From: Pseudomonas paraeruginosa PA7
GTDB lineage: Bacteria > Pseudomonadota > Gammaproteobacteria > Pseudomonadales > Pseudomonadaceae
DNA: 64,000 nt
Direction of reading: 5' to 3'
Assembly: GCF_000017205.1 (NCBI RefSeq)
Contig: NC_009656.1
Span: forward strand, 2,298,001-2,362,000
The notes beneath the pieces were generated by a model. The model worked only from the letters and a program-made list of their open reading frames with translations, had not been told where the DNA came from and did not search any database. Made by a program: the position numbers and the translations under genes. Within the stretch, counting starts at the first letter, position 1. Each line of letters starts with the position of its first letter. Below, in pieces: positions 9,692-17,100 of the stretch.

Positions 9692-10540
9692 ATGTCCTTT
9701 CGCTGTTCCCCGCGCCGCCTGGCCGGCATCCTGCTGGCGGCGCTGTTCGTTCCGGGGCTGGCCGCGGCGGCCGGCTCCTGCGAGCGCCTGGTGGCCACCG
9801 GCAACCCGGAATACCCACCCTACCTGTGGCGCGACCCGCAGGACCCGCAGCGCCTGATCGGCGCCAACGCCGACCTGTTGCAGCGCCTGGGCAAGGAACT
9901 CGGGGTGCGCATCGACGTGCTCTACGGCGGCTCCTGGGAGAAGGCCCAGGAAGAGGTGACCAGCGGTCGCGCCGACCTGCTCGCCGGGGCCTACCTGACC
10001 CTGGCCCGGCTCGGCAGCATGGACTACGTGCATCCGCCGTTCCTGATGACCAGCGGGGTGGCCTGGGTGAACAGGGACGCCGCGTTTCCATTCATCGGCC
10101 GCGACGATCTGATCGGGCACAAGGGCAGCGTGCTGGCCGGCGGCAGCCTGGGCGAGGAGTTCGACCGCTTCGCCAGGGCCAGCCTCGACCTGAAACCGGT
10201 GCCGAGCCTGACCCAGGGCCTGCAGGACCTGATGCTCAAGCGCAGCGAGTTCCTCCTCTACCAGGCGCTGCCCGGGCAGGCCCAGGTCGAGGCGCTGGGC
10301 ATGGCCGACGACCTGCAGGCGCTGGAGCCGGTGCTGAGCAGCGAGGGGCTGTACCTGGCGCTGTCGCACAACTCCGCCTGCAACGATCCGTGGCTGCGCG
10401 GACAACTGGCGAAAAAGATGACAGAATTGTCGGCTGCCGGCGTTCCCGTAACGCTCTTGCAGGACAATCTCGAACGCTGGAAAGCCCAGCAATTGCCGGC
10501 TTCCGGCGCCCGTCCGACAACGCAGGAAAGTGACTTGTGA
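9692..10540 (+). CDS. Periplasmic substrate-binding protein, family 3-like
   Basis: 282 residues from the ATG at 9692, with GGAG about ten bases upstream; a longer frame from 9647 would bury the signal peptide. The export signal is RRLAGILLAALFVPGLAAAA, cleaved around residue 26. The body has the amino-acid-binding-protein layout (LVATGNPEYPPYLWRD, then NADLLQRLGKELGVRIDVLY, then SGRADLLAGAYLT). It is followed with overlapping starts by two lipoprotein genes and no permease, so it may be a sensor or scaffold rather than a transport receptor. Ligand unknown. Confidence 0.85.
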   Translation: MSFRCSPRRLAGILLAALFVPGLAAAAGSCERLVATGNPEYPPYLWRDPQDPQRLIGANADLLQRLGKELGVRIDVLYGGSWEKAQEEVTSGRADLLAGAYLTLARLGSMDYVHPPFLMTSGVAWVNRDAAFPFIGRDDLIGHKGSVLAGGSLGEEFDRFARASLDLKPVPSLTQGLQDLMLKRSEFLLYQALPGQAQVEALGMADDLQALEPVLSSEGLYLALSHNSACNDPWLRGQLAKKMTELSAAGVPVTLLQDNLERWKAQQLPASGARPTTQESDL

Positions 10541-10896
10541 GCATTCGATGGATGATGGCCGCAGGCCTCGCCGCGCTGACCCTGAGCGGTTGTGCGAGCA
10601 ACGACCCGGCTCCGCTGGAGCAGATGCGCCTGACCGAGCAGGCCCTCAAGCAGGCCGAGGCGGTCGGCGCCACCGATGACGTGGCCGAGCTGAAGCTGGC
10701 CCAGGACAAGTACGCCGCGGCGCAGATCGCGCTGACCGCGGAATCCTACAAGAAGGCCCGGCTGCTGGCCGAGCAGGCCGAGCTGGACGCGCGTCTCGCC
10801 GAGTCCAAGGTGCTGACGCAGAAGAGCAAGGACCAGCTCGGCGAGCTGGACAAGAGCCTGAAGCGCCTGCGCAGGCAACTGGGGGAGGTCCACTGA
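10537..10896 (+). CDS. DUF4398-type lipoprotein
   Basis: 119 residues from a GTG that overlaps the previous stop. The lipoprotein signal ends in the lipobox LSGCASND, making Cys25 the lipidated residue. The mature part is almost entirely charged helix: EQALKQAEAVGATDDVAEL, then repeated AEQAELDARLAESKVL. This is typical of DUF4398 coiled-coil lipoproteins. The next gene carries a similar N-terminal helical region fused to OmpA, so the two are probably paralogues that pair in the outer membrane. Function unknown. Confidence 0.88.
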   Translation: MSIRWMMAAGLAALTLSGCASNDPAPLEQMRLTEQALKQAEAVGATDDVAELKLAQDKYAAAQIALTAESYKKARLLAEQAELDARLAESKVLTQKSKDQLGELDKSLKRLRRQLGEVH

Positions 10897-11705
10897 TGTC
10901 GGGGAAAACCACGCTCCTCGCCACCCTGCTGGCCTGCGCCGCGCTGGCCGGCTGCGCCGACCACAAGCTCAGCGAACAGTCGCTGGCCAAGGCGCAGAGC
11001 GAGTTCGACCAGGTCAAGGAAGATTCCGATGTGCTGCGCGCGGCGCCCAAGGACGTGATCCGCGCCGGCGAGTCGCTGGCCCGTGCCGAGCGCCTGTCCA
11101 GCTATTGGGGCAGCAGTAGCGACGTGATCCAGTACGCCTACCTGAGCCAGCGCTACAGCGAGATCGCCCGCCAGCATGCGCAGCTCAATCTCAACCAGGA
11201 GCGCCTGGTCCGCCTGCAACTGGAGCGCGAGCGCCTGCAACTGGCCCTGCGCGAAGCCAAGCTGCTCAGCGTGCAGGAACAGGGCCAGCGCCTGAGCGAG
11301 GAAATCGCCAGCCTCAGCACCGAGGAAACCGAGCGCGGCCTGGTACTGACCCTTGGCGACGTACTGTTCGACTTCAACCGCGCCGAGCTCAAGCCGGCGG
11401 CCAACCGCACCGCGCTGAAGCTGGTGCAGTTCCTCCAGCTCAACCCGCGGCGGGTGATCCGCATCGAAGGCTACACCGACAGCGTCGGCGACCGGCAGGC
11501 CAACCTCGACCTGTCCCGCGCGCGCGCCCAGGCGGTGGCCGACGTGCTCGCCGATCTCGGCGTGGATCCCGCGCGCATGCAGGTGGCCGGCTATGGCGAG
11601 GCCTTCCCGGTCACCGACAACGCGTCCAATCGCGGACGGGCGCAGAACCGCCGGGTGGAGATCGTCTTCTCCAACGACAAGGGCCAGCTCAGCGCGCCGC
11701 GCTGA
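10896..11705 (+). CDS. OmpA-family outer membrane lipoprotein with DUF4398-like N-terminus
   Basis: 269 residues; the ATG shares a base with the previous stop. A lipobox LAGCADHK puts the lipidated Cys at residue 20. A helical region to about residue 140 is followed by an OmpA C-terminal peptidoglycan-binding domain: LGDVLFDFNRAELKP, IRIEGYTDSVGDRQANLDLS, and NRGRAQNRRVEIVF with the conserved Asp and Arg. It should link the outer membrane to the cell wall. Third gene of the binding-protein/lipoprotein operon, closed by a strong terminator. Confidence 0.92.
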   Translation: MSGKTTLLATLLACAALAGCADHKLSEQSLAKAQSEFDQVKEDSDVLRAAPKDVIRAGESLARAERLSSYWGSSSDVIQYAYLSQRYSEIARQHAQLNLNQERLVRLQLERERLQLALREAKLLSVQEQGQRLSEEIASLSTEETERGLVLTLGDVLFDFNRAELKPAANRTALKLVQFLQLNPRRVIRIEGYTDSVGDRQANLDLSRARAQAVADVLADLGVDPARMQVAGYGEAFPVTDNASNRGRAQNRRVEIVFSNDKGQLSAPR

Positions 11706-11723
11706 GCCATGCCCGGCTCGGGA

Positions 11724-11756
11724 AAGCCCCGGTACCGCGAGGACCGGGGCTTTTTC
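11724..11756 (+). terminator. Rho-independent terminator
   Basis: AAAGCCCCGGT, a loop of about eight bases, ACCGGGGC and then TTTTT, 20 bases after the OmpA-lipoprotein stop. It ends the three-gene operon. Confidence 0.9.
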
Positions 11757-11894
11757 GTCTGCCGCGGCGTCGCGGCTGGTTGTTCCTCCCTGCGGCGCGG
11801 GAAAGCGGCGTTATCATCGGGATCGAAATAGTTCGAGCACCAATCAGGGCAGCATAAGCACCTTGTATTTCGTTATAACGAGTAGAGAGGCGCA

Positions 11895-12533
11895 ATGAGT
11901 TCGAACGAAACCCGGCCCGGCGTGGTGATCGCCGACTCCCTCCCGGTCATGCAGTGGGCCCTGCAGCGTTACCTGGACGAAGCGTGCGGACGCCAGGTGC
12001 TGGCGGTGGTCGGCGACAGCGACAGCCTGCTGGCGCGGTTGGCCGAGCTGCCGCCGGACTGCATCCTGATCACCGAGCTGGGCCTGCCCGGGCAGCGCAG
12101 CCGCGATGGCATCCACCTGGTGGAATGGCTGACCCGGCGTTGCCCGCAACTGAAGGTGATGGTCTATTCGATATTCAGCGCGCCGCTGCTGGCCAAGGCG
12201 GTGCTGCGCAGCGGCGCCTCGGCCTACATCAGCAAGCGCAGCCCCCTGGACACCCTGCAGAGCGCGCTGGAATGCATGGCGCTCGGACAGACCTTCCTCG
12301 ACCCCGGCCTACAGCCGCAACGACACGCCGGCAAGCCGCTGAGCCCCACCGAGATCGATATCCTCCGTCGCCTGGCGCGGGGCGACACGGTCAGCGAGAT
12401 CGCGCAGCGGACCATGCGCAGCGTGTCCACCATCAGCACCCACAAGAAGAACGCGATGGTCAAGATCGGCCTCAACAGCGATGCCGAGCTGATCGCCCTG
12501 GGCGTGCTGAACTGGCTTCACGAACTCTGCTGA
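11895..12533 (+). CDS. RcsB-like LuxR-family regulator with altered receiver
   Basis: 212 residues: an N-terminal receiver-like domain (about 1-130) and a C-terminal LuxR helix-turn-helix (LSPTEIDILRRLARGDTVSE, then STISTHKKNAMVKIGLNSD). The architecture and the HKKNAM motif follow RcsB. In the receiver the acidic residue Asp14 is present, but the phospho-acceptor position reads DCILITELGLPG, with Glu61 where family members have Asp. Ser and Lys of the signalling triad remain (VYSIF, ISKRSP). Glu can mimic phospho-Asp, so the protein may be always active or tuned by other means. It stands alone, without a kinase gene nearby. Confidence 0.88.
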   Translation: MSSNETRPGVVIADSLPVMQWALQRYLDEACGRQVLAVVGDSDSLLARLAELPPDCILITELGLPGQRSRDGIHLVEWLTRRCPQLKVMVYSIFSAPLLAKAVLRSGASAYISKRSPLDTLQSALECMALGQTFLDPGLQPQRHAGKPLSPTEIDILRRLARGDTVSEIAQRTMRSVSTISTHKKNAMVKIGLNSDAELIALGVLNWLHELC

Positions 12534-12617
12534 CCGGGTTCGAAACATCTCGACCGGCAGTTGCGGAACAATCCTTTACAGCCCGCGGGAGTTCCCCGCT
12601 GCCGTCCAGGAGTCCGC

Positions 12618-12986
12618 ATGAGCCGCCCGTTCCGCCTTACCCGTTTCATCCTGCCGTTGCTGCTGAGCCTGTGCCAGCCGTCGTTCGCCGCCGAACTCCG
12701 CGCGGTTCCCGAAGCCCGCCGCCAGGAACTGCTGCTGGCCGCCTCTACGGCGTCCTGCGGCGAGGCGGATTGCCCGACGCCGGAACGCGTCAGCCTGCTG
12801 GCGCTGCAGGTGGAGACCCGGATCTTCGTCACCCGCCTGGCTCTCGAGGATTTTTCCCCGGTCTCGCGCCAGCCCGCCGAGCTTCCGGACTTCCGCCTGT
12901 TCGGTGACCTCGGCCTCGCGGCAAGTCCCTTCGCCTGGCAAGCGTCGACCGGCGAGCGCGCGGCGCCGGACGCCTTGCGCTTCTGA
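12618..12986 (+). CDS. Small exported protein, function unknown
   Basis: 122 residues from an ATG preceded by CCAGGAG. A clear signal peptide (RLTRFILPLLLSLCQPSFA) ends near residue 24. The mature protein of about 98 residues has two cysteines close together (STASCGEADCP) that could form a disulfide in the periplasm. I recognise no domain. It lies 84 bases after the RcsB-like gene in the same direction and may be its target or partner; that is inference. Confidence 0.75.
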   Translation: MSRPFRLTRFILPLLLSLCQPSFAAELRAVPEARRQELLLAASTASCGEADCPTPERVSLLALQVETRIFVTRLALEDFSPVSRQPAELPDFRLFGDLGLAASPFAWQASTGERAAPDALRF

Positions 12987-13108
12987 GGTTTCCCCAAGCC
13001 GTTCCCCAAGGCGGCTCTTGGCGGGGTCGCTTCCCGCCCGCGCCCGGCCGGTGGCGACCGCCCGGGTTTTCTTTTCAGCGGCAACCCATCGTTCCCGCGA
13101 CCGACCCG

Positions 13109-13180
13109 TACAGTTTTGCGACTGTATGCGGGGTTTCCGGTCCAACTGTTCTGGAGCAGTTACATGAATTGAGCTACTGT
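13109..13180. promoter_or_regulatory. Cluster of ACTGT inverted repeats upstream of the MocR gene
   Basis: A perfect inverted repeat TACAGT-tttgcg-ACTGTA (13109-13126), a second AACTG-n8-CAGTT (13144-13161) and a third ACTGT at 13176 lie within 100 bases of the MocR start codon. The repeated motif suggests an operator, most simply for autoregulation. No binding evidence is available. Confidence 0.45.
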
Positions 13181-13209
13181 TTCGGTTCAATCGCCGAGGA
13201 ATTCCCGCC

Positions 13210-14649
13210 ATGACCAATCTGCTGCTCTACCAACGCATCGCCCAGCAGTTGGCCGAGGACATCCGCCGTGGCGTCTACCAGCCGGGCGAGCGGGTGCCGT
13301 CGGTGCGCAAGCTCAGCACCCAGCTGAACGTCAGCCACGCCACCGTGCTGCAGGCCTACGCCACCCTCGAGGACCAGGGCCTGATCCGCGCCCGTCCGCA
13401 GTCCGGCTTCTATGTCCACCGCACCCCGGCGCTGACCGCGCCGACCCCGGACATCGCGCGGGTCGAGCGTCCCGGCCTGGTCACCCGTAGCAGCATCATC
13501 AACCAGGTGCTCGCCGAGTCTCGCCGCGAGGGGGTGTTCCCGCTCGGCGCGGCGGTGCCGCACGTGGACTACCTGCCGGTGCGCGCCTTGCACCAGCAAC
13601 TGGCCAAGGTCACCCGCTTCCAGAGCCCGCGGGCGTTCAGCTACATGTTCAGCCCCGGTTTCGAGCCGCTGCGGCGGCAGGTGGCGATCCGCATGCGCGA
13701 CGCCGGCGTGGTGGTCGATCCGTCGCAGGTGACCATCACCCACGGCTGCGTGGACGCCATCCACATGGCCCTGCGGGTACTGACCCGTCCTGGCGACCTG
13801 ATCGCCACCGAGTCACCGAGCTACTACGGCCTGCTGCAACTGGCCGACGTGCTGGGCCTGAAGGTCATCGAGATCCCCAGCGACCCGCGTACCGGGATCA
13901 GCCTGGAGGCGCTGCAACTGGCGGCCAACCAGTGGTCGATCAAGGCGCTGGTGCTGACCGCGCGACTGAGCAATCCCTTCGGCGGGACGATTCCCGAGGA
14001 TCGCCAGAAGCAACTGCTCAAGCTGACCGCCGAGCACAACATCGGCGTGGTCGAGGACGACATCTACGGCGAGCTGATGTTCGACCAGGGCCAGGCGCGC
14101 TCGCTCAAGTCCCACGACCGCGACGGCCGGGTGATCTACTGCTCGAGCTTCTCCAAGACCATCTCGCCTGGCGTGCGCATCGGCTGGATCATCGCCGAAC
14201 GCTACCAGGAGGAGATCCGCCGCCTGCAGACCTTCACCACCCACTCGGCCTGTACCGTGACCCAGATGGGCGTCGCCGCCTACCTGGAGAACGGCGGCTA
14301 CGACCGCCACCTGCGCTACATCCGCCAGGAGTACCGGAAGAACATGACCGCCTACCAGCTGGCGGTGCAGCAGTACTTCCCGGAAGGGACGCAGATGACC
14401 CGGCCCAAGGGCGGCTTCATCCTCTGGGTCAGCCTGCCGGCCAAGGTCAACACCAAGGAACTACACGTGCGGGCGCTGGAGCAGGGCATCAGCATCGCCC
14501 CGGGGCTGATCTTCAGCAACACCGAGCAGTTCAACAACTGCCTGCGGCTGACCTGCGGGATCCCCTGGAACCGCGAGGCGGAGCGGGCGATCATGACCCT
14601 CGGCATGCTCGCCGGACAGCTTTGCCAGGAAGGCCTGATCGCCGCCTGA
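13210..14649 (+). CDS. MocR/PdxR-type GntR transcriptional regulator
   Basis: 479 residues. The N-terminal winged helix (IAQQLAEDIRRGVYQPGERV, then SVRKLSTQLNVSHATVLQAY) is of GntR type. The rest is a fold-I aminotransferase domain with YCSSFSKTISPGVRIGWI, where the Lys in SSFSKT would bind pyridoxal phosphate. ITHGCVDAIHMALRVL and GVVEDDIYGEL are also typical. Such regulators sense PLP or amino-compound adducts. The target is unknown; upstream ACTGT repeats suggest autoregulation. GAGGA precedes the ATG. Confidence 0.93.
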   Translation: MTNLLLYQRIAQQLAEDIRRGVYQPGERVPSVRKLSTQLNVSHATVLQAYATLEDQGLIRARPQSGFYVHRTPALTAPTPDIARVERPGLVTRSSIINQVLAESRREGVFPLGAAVPHVDYLPVRALHQQLAKVTRFQSPRAFSYMFSPGFEPLRRQVAIRMRDAGVVVDPSQVTITHGCVDAIHMALRVLTRPGDLIATESPSYYGLLQLADVLGLKVIEIPSDPRTGISLEALQLAANQWSIKALVLTARLSNPFGGTIPEDRQKQLLKLTAEHNIGVVEDDIYGELMFDQGQARSLKSHDRDGRVIYCSSFSKTISPGVRIGWIIAERYQEEIRRLQTFTTHSACTVTQMGVAAYLENGGYDRHLRYIRQEYRKNMTAYQLAVQQYFPEGTQMTRPKGGFILWVSLPAKVNTKELHVRALEQGISIAPGLIFSNTEQFNNCLRLTCGIPWNREAERAIMTLGMLAGQLCQEGLIAA

Positions 14650-14713
14650 GCGCCAGGCGCTCCCTCGGTTGAGGGGCGCCCCGCGGCAGCCCGCGAAGAA
14701 TTTTCCCGAGGGT

Positions 14714-14742
14714 TGACCCGAATCCCTCGACAGCTTCGTCTC
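14714..14742 (+). promoter_or_regulatory. Possible ECF sigma promoter of sbrI
   Basis: TGACCC (14714-14719) and CGTCTC (14737-14742) are 17 bases apart, resembling the -35/-10 pattern of promoters read by ECF sigma factors. They lie about 190 bases upstream of sbrI, in the 278-base gap after the MocR gene. Autoregulation by SbrI would be the simplest reading. No other gene is seen in the gap. Confidence 0.35.
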
Positions 14743-14927
14743 AGCGGATATTCTCCGCCGCACGACGAGGTCGTCTCGATGTTTTTCCCGGCTTCCATCC
14801 GGACCGGCGCTTACGCCGAACTGTCCGGTGCTGGAAAATGTCTACCGATAGCCGCTCCGGCCGCGCTTCTGGCGACGGTCCGGGCGTTTCGCGGCGCCGC
14901 CGATGCGCGCCGCGAAGGATGTGGCCG

Positions 14928-15563
14928 ATGAGCCTGCTCTCGGTCGCCTTTGATACAGGACAGGAGTCGACCAGCGGCATGCATGCCTCCACCAGCGCCA
15001 CGGCCGCCGCCGGCAGCGACGAAACGCTGCTGGCGCGTTACCGCAAGGGCGACAGCGCGGCCTTCGAGGTGCTCTACCAGCGCCACCGGCAGGGTCTCTA
15101 CCGATTTCTCTGCGGTCTCGCCGGACAGGCCGAGCTGGCCGACGAGATCTACCAGGAAACCTGGCTCAGCCTGATCCGCAGCCAGAGCCAGCCGCAGGGC
15201 CGGGCGAGCTTCCGCACCTGGCTCTACCAGATCGCCCGCAACCGCCTGATCGATCACTGGCGCAAGCATGGCCAGCGCCAGCCGTTGCAGGACAGCTACG
15301 ACGAACAGTTGCACGCGCAACCCGACCAGGGCGCCGGCCCCGAGCAGCAGCTCAGCCTGAGCCGCGACGGCGAGCGCTTGCAGAGCGCGCTGCAGACCCT
15401 GCCCGAGGAGCAGCGCGAAGTATTCCTGATGCGCGCCCACGGCGAACTGGAACTGGCCGAGATCGCCACGCTCACCCAGTCGCCGCTGGAGACGGTGAAG
15501 AGCCGGTTCCGCTACGCGGTGCAGAAGCTGCGCCGGCTGCTGGCCGAGGAGGTGGCGGTATGA
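14928..15563 (+). CDS. sbrI: ECF sigma factor SbrI
   Basis: 211 residues from the ATG at 14928, preceded by GAAGGA eight bases upstream; the open frame reaches back to 14838 but that extension is Arg-rich and lacks a ribosome site. Region 2 reads DSAAFEVLYQRHRQGLYRFL and DEIYQETWLSLIR with FRTWLYQIARNRLIDHWRK. Region 4 reads LQTLPEEQREVFLMRAHGE and SPLETVKSRFRYAVQKLRR. It directs RNA polymerase to a small regulon. The next gene, overlapping by four bases, encodes its membrane anti-sigma. In P. aeruginosa this pair is reported to control swarming and biofilm formation. Confidence 0.93.
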   Translation: MSLLSVAFDTGQESTSGMHASTSATAAAGSDETLLARYRKGDSAAFEVLYQRHRQGLYRFLCGLAGQAELADEIYQETWLSLIRSQSQPQGRASFRTWLYQIARNRLIDHWRKHGQRQPLQDSYDEQLHAQPDQGAGPEQQLSLSRDGERLQSALQTLPEEQREVFLMRAHGELELAEIATLTQSPLETVKSRFRYAVQKLRRLLAEEVAV

Positions 15564-16333
15564 ACCCACAGAAGCATTCCGCGAGCGTCGCCGAAGAGCA
15601 GATGCTGGCGCATTTCCGCGCCCACGCGCCGCAGCAGCCGGCGCCGGCGCTGGACCAGGCGATCCTCGCCGCCGCGCGACGCCAGGCGGCGCATGCCGAA
15701 CCCGCCCGGTCCTGGTGGCGGCGCTGGCTGGAGGCCACCCGCAGGCCGCGCTGGCAGGCGGCTTTCGCCAGCCTGCTGGGCGTGGCGCTGGTGCTGGGGC
15801 TGGTCAGCCGCAACGTGCTTGACGACGCCGAGCGCCAGGCTCGTCCCGAAGTGGCGTTCAGCGATGTGCCCCTGCGCGACGGAGTCGCCGGGGCCGGCGC
15901 CGCGAAGCGGGTCATGCGCGCACCGGCGGCGCCGGCTCCGCTGCCCGGCGAGATGGCGGAACCCCCGGCCTTGCTGGCCAGCTACGCTTCGTCAGGGGAA
16001 GCGCCGCAACTGATGGCCGAGGCCGCGCCGCCGGCTCCGGCTGCCCTGGCCGACCGGCCGCCGGCCCAGGCCGCGCAGCAGGCGAAGGTGCAGGCGGAGC
16101 TGGCCGGCGATTTCGTTGCCCAGGCCAGGGGCAAGGCGGTTGCGGTGAAGCCGGAAGTGCTCGACGAGGCGCTCAGGGCCGTCCTTGCCCTGCGTGAGCA
16201 GGGCAAGGCGGAGCAGGCCGCGACCCAGCTGGCCGAGCTGCAGAAGCGTTTCCCGGGGGAGAACCTGGTGGAGCGCCTGGAACGGCTCGCGACGATGGCC
16301 GCGAGCGCCCGCAAACAGCCAGGACGGCCATGA
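15560..16333 (+). CDS. sbrR: Anti-sigma factor SbrR
   Basis: 257 residues overlapping sbrI by ATGA. The N-terminal 70 residues are cytoplasmic and would hold SbrI. One membrane helix follows (AAFASLLGVALVLGLVS, about residues 73-89). A periplasmic part of about 165 residues begins low-complexity, rich in Ala and Pro, and ends in a helical segment (LDEALRAVLALREQGKAEQA). The recognition rests mainly on coupling to sbrI and topology. The signal sensed in the periplasm is unknown. Confidence 0.88.
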   Translation: MNPQKHSASVAEEQMLAHFRAHAPQQPAPALDQAILAAARRQAAHAEPARSWWRRWLEATRRPRWQAAFASLLGVALVLGLVSRNVLDDAERQARPEVAFSDVPLRDGVAGAGAAKRVMRAPAAPAPLPGEMAEPPALLASYASSGEAPQLMAEAAPPAPAALADRPPAQAAQQAKVQAELAGDFVAQARGKAVAVKPEVLDEALRAVLALREQGKAEQAATQLAELQKRFPGENLVERLERLATMAASARKQPGRP

Positions 16334-16500
16334 CCCGCGCCGCCGCGAGGTATCGCGGGCTGACATCAAGCGGTTATCCGCCCATGGCAGGTTAGGCATG
16401 GTGCGAACAATGGAGGGAGTGCCAGGATGACGATAGCGAACCCTTGCCTTGGTTGCAGTCTGCCGTCAGCATTGCCGCAGTTGGCCATACCTGCGTGACT

Positions 16501-17094
16501 ATGAAACGTCTTTTGTGCCGAATTTGCGTCGTTGTTCTTTCCGGTTGCTTCCTGGCGGCCTGCGATGACGGCTCCAAGGCGCCGGAAAAGAAAGCCCCGG
16601 AAGCACCGTTGCAGGAGCAGCGCGCTCCGGTGCAGCCAGTGCAGCCTCCACCACCGGAGCCGCCACCTGCCGCGCCTGTCGAGCCGGAAACAGCTCCGAA
16701 GAAGGCCGCGCCGAGCGCTGGGCAGGTCGCCGAGCCCAAGCCGCCGGCCAAGCCGAAGCCGGCGGCTGCGCCACAGAAGCCGGCCAGCAAGGCGGTCGCC
16801 AAGGACAAGCCGGCGCCGGCGAAGCGCGCTTCCAACACCCGTCTCGATCCCGAGGTGCGCAAGCCGCTGCCGAGCGCCAGCCTGGACCTGCGCCTGCCGA
16901 AGGAACTGGTGCAGAAGATGGCGCCGCCGGGGGCGGACGAGACGCACAAGCCCAAGCCGCTGCTGCCGCCGATGTTCGAGGAAAAGGACGACAGCGATTT
17001 CCGCCTCAACGGCCAGTTGCTCTATCGCGACCGCGAACTGGGCGTATCACGGCCCCTGGAAGGGGCCGAGTTGCAGTTCGAGTTCCGCCAGTAG
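16501..17094 (+). CDS. Proline/alanine/lysine-rich lipoprotein
   Basis: 197 residues from ATG at 16501, with a lipoprotein signal ending FLAACDDG (Cys at about 21). Residues 25 to about 115 are a Pro-Ala-Lys stretch (KAPEKKAPEAPL, PPPEPPPAAPVEPE, KPPAKPKPAAAPQKP), probably a cell-wall-spanning linker. The C-terminal 80 residues hold LDLRLPKELVQKMAPPG and end in a short charged tail. No known domain is recognised. It follows sbrR by 167 bases and may belong to its regulon. No strong ribosome site is seen. Confidence 0.8.
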   Translation: MKRLLCRICVVVLSGCFLAACDDGSKAPEKKAPEAPLQEQRAPVQPVQPPPPEPPPAAPVEPETAPKKAAPSAGQVAEPKPPAKPKPAAAPQKPASKAVAKDKPAPAKRASNTRLDPEVRKPLPSASLDLRLPKELVQKMAPPGADETHKPKPLLPPMFEEKDDSDFRLNGQLLYRDRELGVSRPLEGAELQFEFRQ

Positions 17095-17100
17095 GGGCGC

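Noticed and set aside
7448..10492. 1014-codon open frame on the minus strand
   Set aside because: It lies antisense to cobI, cobJ and the binding-protein gene, is rich in Arg, Gln, His and Ala with no domain, and reflects high third-position GC of the real genes.
16427..16498. 24-codon open frame with a good ribosome site just before the Pro-rich lipoprotein gene
   Set aside because: It could be a leader peptide, but composition is unremarkable and no attenuator structure is visible; support is too weak to annotate.
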